Positions 63,957 through 64,000 of a stretch of 64,000 bases of DNA are shown in pieces; position 1 is the first letter of the stretch, and each line of letters starts with the position of its first letter. The stretch comes from Gordonia namibiensis NBRC 108229 (GTDB lineage Bacteria > Actinomycetota > Actinomycetes > Mycobacteriales > Mycobacteriaceae), in the NCBI RefSeq assembly GCF_000298235.1, contig NZ_BAHE01000019.1:1-64000 (forward strand), written 5' to 3'. The notes beneath the pieces are model-generated. The model saw only the letters and a program-made list of their open reading frames with translations. It had not been told where the DNA came from and ran no database searches. Made by a program: the position numbers and the translations under genes.

Positions 63957-64000
63957 ATGACCACTCGTCCCACGAACGCTGGTATCCGAAAGCTCTCGGC
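63957..64000 (+). CDS. start of a truncated gene
   Basis: An ATG at 63957 with AAGGA 6 nt upstream starts MTTRPTNAGIRKLS and runs off the window. A basic N-terminus before a possible hydrophobic stretch could be a signal peptide, but only 14 residues are seen, so nothing more can be said. Confidence 0.4.
   Translation, partial: MTTRPTNAGIRKLS

Overview
This window is a high-GC actinobacterial chromosome segment from the mycolic-acid group (order Mycobacteriales), most likely Gordonia or a close relative. The basis is gene order and gene content, not a database search. From about 1.2 kb to 48 kb the genes follow, with gaps and one large insertion, the order I know from Mycobacterium tuberculosis Rv3193c to Rv3226c: UPF0182 protein, PDZ/Lon-like protease, metallopeptidase-like protein, cyclodehydratase-like protein, ABC1 kinase, whiB7, uvrD2, mycoredoxin, nudC, K+ channel, adnB/adnA, lipV, alkyltransferase-like protein, Rv3205c-like, moeZ, DUF3152, TetR, DUF3107, ferritin-like, rhlE, Rv3212-like, ParA, Rv3217c-like, DAG-kinase-like, whiB1, pdtaS, biotinylated TB7.3, rshA, sigH, SRAP protein. 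No prophage, IS element, rRNA or CRISPR array is visible; the window is mostly core chromosome.

Layout. 0-1.2 kb: a gene-free stretch, an initiator tRNA gene with its terminator, and a small membrane protein. 1.2-9.9 kb: a conserved block of poorly characterised envelope and proteolysis genes ending in an ABC1 kinase. 10-23.6 kb: stress and genome maintenance, with whiB7 behind a long attenuator leader, uvrD2, mrx1, nudC, a K+ channel and the AdnAB helicase-nuclease. 23.6-23.9 kb: a 43-bp tandem repeat between REP-like arms. 23.9-30.5 kb: a minus-strand operon narK-nirB-nirD-hemD-sirB, joining nitrate/nitrite uptake, nitrite reduction and part of siroheme synthesis, preceded by a possible GlnR operator. 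This block interrupts the M. tuberculosis-like order. 30.6-43.3 kb: the order resumes as far as whiB1. 43.4-48 kb: pdtaS, TB7.3, the 24-residue ribosomal protein bL37, the rshA-sigH thiol-stress pair with an autoregulatory-type promoter, a YbaK deacylase and an SRAP protein. 48-64 kb: accessory genes, comprising an alcohol dehydrogenase, a TetR-controlled ABC exporter with paired operators, a Baeyer-Villiger-type monooxygenase, an ATP-grasp protein, an MFS exporter, malQ, a glycolate-oxidase-type flavoprotein, an lpqH-like lipoprotein, a second ParA and an MpaB-family oxygenase.

How the genes fit together. Redox and antibiotic stress is a theme: whiB7, whiB1, pdtaS, sigH/rshA and mycoredoxin lie within 37 kb. 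DNA repair is the second theme: adnAB, uvrD2, the alkyltransferase-like protein and the SRAP protein. The most interesting regulatory features are the whiB7 leader (promoter, about 105-codon upstream ORF, intrinsic terminator) and the two possible translation starts of sigH. The least understood conserved unit is the 1.2-9.9 kb block, where a RiPP cyclodehydratase-like protein sits beside two protease-like proteins and an atypical kinase.
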